Shown: one piece after another, positions 6,733-6,928 of the stretch
Layout: every line of letters begins with the position of its first letter
Position numbering within the stretch: the stretch's first letter is position 1
NCBI GenBank assembly: GCA_030748365.1
Contig: JASMME010000074.1
Location: 1 to 6,928 of the forward strand
Origin: Lutibacter sp.
GTDB taxonomy: Bacteria; Bacteroidota; Bacteroidia; Flavobacteriales; Flavobacteriaceae
DNA: 6,928 nucleotides
Direction of reading: 5' to 3'
Program-made: the position numbers and the translations under genes
Notes under the pieces: model-generated
The model's database searches: none
What the model was told of the DNA's origin: nothing
The model's input: the letters and a program-made list of their open reading frames with translations, nothing else

Positions 6733-6928
6733 AAGCGAGCAGGTTAAGACTGTTAAGTTACAAATTATTAGTTGATAAACCAATGAGCCAATTGTATAGG
6801 CTAATGGCAATTTTTATGCAGCTAGGTTGTCAAACGATTTCTATAATATGGAAACCACGTCTATTTTTTGGAGGATTCGCCAAAAGTTAAAAATTACAAA
6901 TGCCTGATAGTCAGCCTATAAAAAAACG
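6733..6928. other. Upstream region of the sugar dehydrogenase gene, no gene seen
   Basis: This AT-rich stretch should contain the minus-strand promoter of the PQQ dehydrogenase gene, but no full TAnnTTTG box is present. The closest match is TAACTTTTG, near 6890 on the minus strand, which has one extra base. A short palindrome, CTGA-TAG-TCAG, lies near 6903-6913, followed by an A-run close to the window edge. A 28-codon ATG frame on the plus strand (6804-6890) shows nothing protein-like. Confidence 0.5.

Noticed and set aside
6733..6810. N-terminal extension of the PQQ dehydrogenase from a TTG at 6810
   Set aside because: The extension would place 26 residues before a clear lipoprotein signal peptide and needs a rare start codon. 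The ATG at 6732 gives a standard signal with lipobox.
6804..6890. 28-codon plus-strand ORF near the right edge
   Set aside because: It is short, has no family resemblance, and sits in the presumed promoter region of the dehydrogenase gene.

Overview
The window looks like a chromosomal segment of a Bacteroidota bacterium, most likely a marine Flavobacteriia-type organism. Genes are moderate in GC and gaps are strongly AT-rich. No gene has a convincing Shine-Dalgarno sequence; several starts instead follow short A-rich stretches. The best promoter candidate fits the Bacteroidota -33/-7 pattern (TTTG, about 19 nt, TAnnTTTG) better than a sigma-70 pattern. The genus cannot be fixed from sequence alone.

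The core is a complete glycerol-utilisation locus. A DeoR-family repressor (glpR, minus strand, 580-1347) is divergent from a tight plus-strand operon of glycerol-3-phosphate dehydrogenase (glpD, 1677-3233), glycerol kinase (glpK, 3273-4772) and an aquaglyceroporin (glpF, 4791-5537). Glycerol enters through GlpF, GlpK phosphorylates it, and GlpD oxidises glycerol 3-phosphate to dihydroxyacetone phosphate, passing electrons to the quinone pool. The gaps inside the operon are 39 and 18 bp, which suggests one transcript. The 300-bp divergent intergenic region holds a 10-bp-period direct repeat (1578-1607) that also contains a small dyad. It overlaps a candidate glpD promoter and is the best candidate GlpR operator. 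A run of five AAAAY pentamers lies between that promoter and the glpD start.

Convergent to glpF lies a gene (minus strand, 5614-6732) for a secreted lipoprotein of the PQQ-dependent aldose sugar dehydrogenase family (YliI/Asd-like). The left edge holds a complete but unrecognised 72-codon ORF on the minus strand (4-222). An AT-rich 357-bp gap separates it from glpR and contains one terminator-like or operator-like inverted repeat.

I see no mobile element, CRISPR array, tRNA or rRNA, and no evidence of a radically new system. The observations most worth checking are the repeat-type operator, the pentamer tract, and a glycerol kinase that appears to lack both known allosteric or phospho-regulatory sites.
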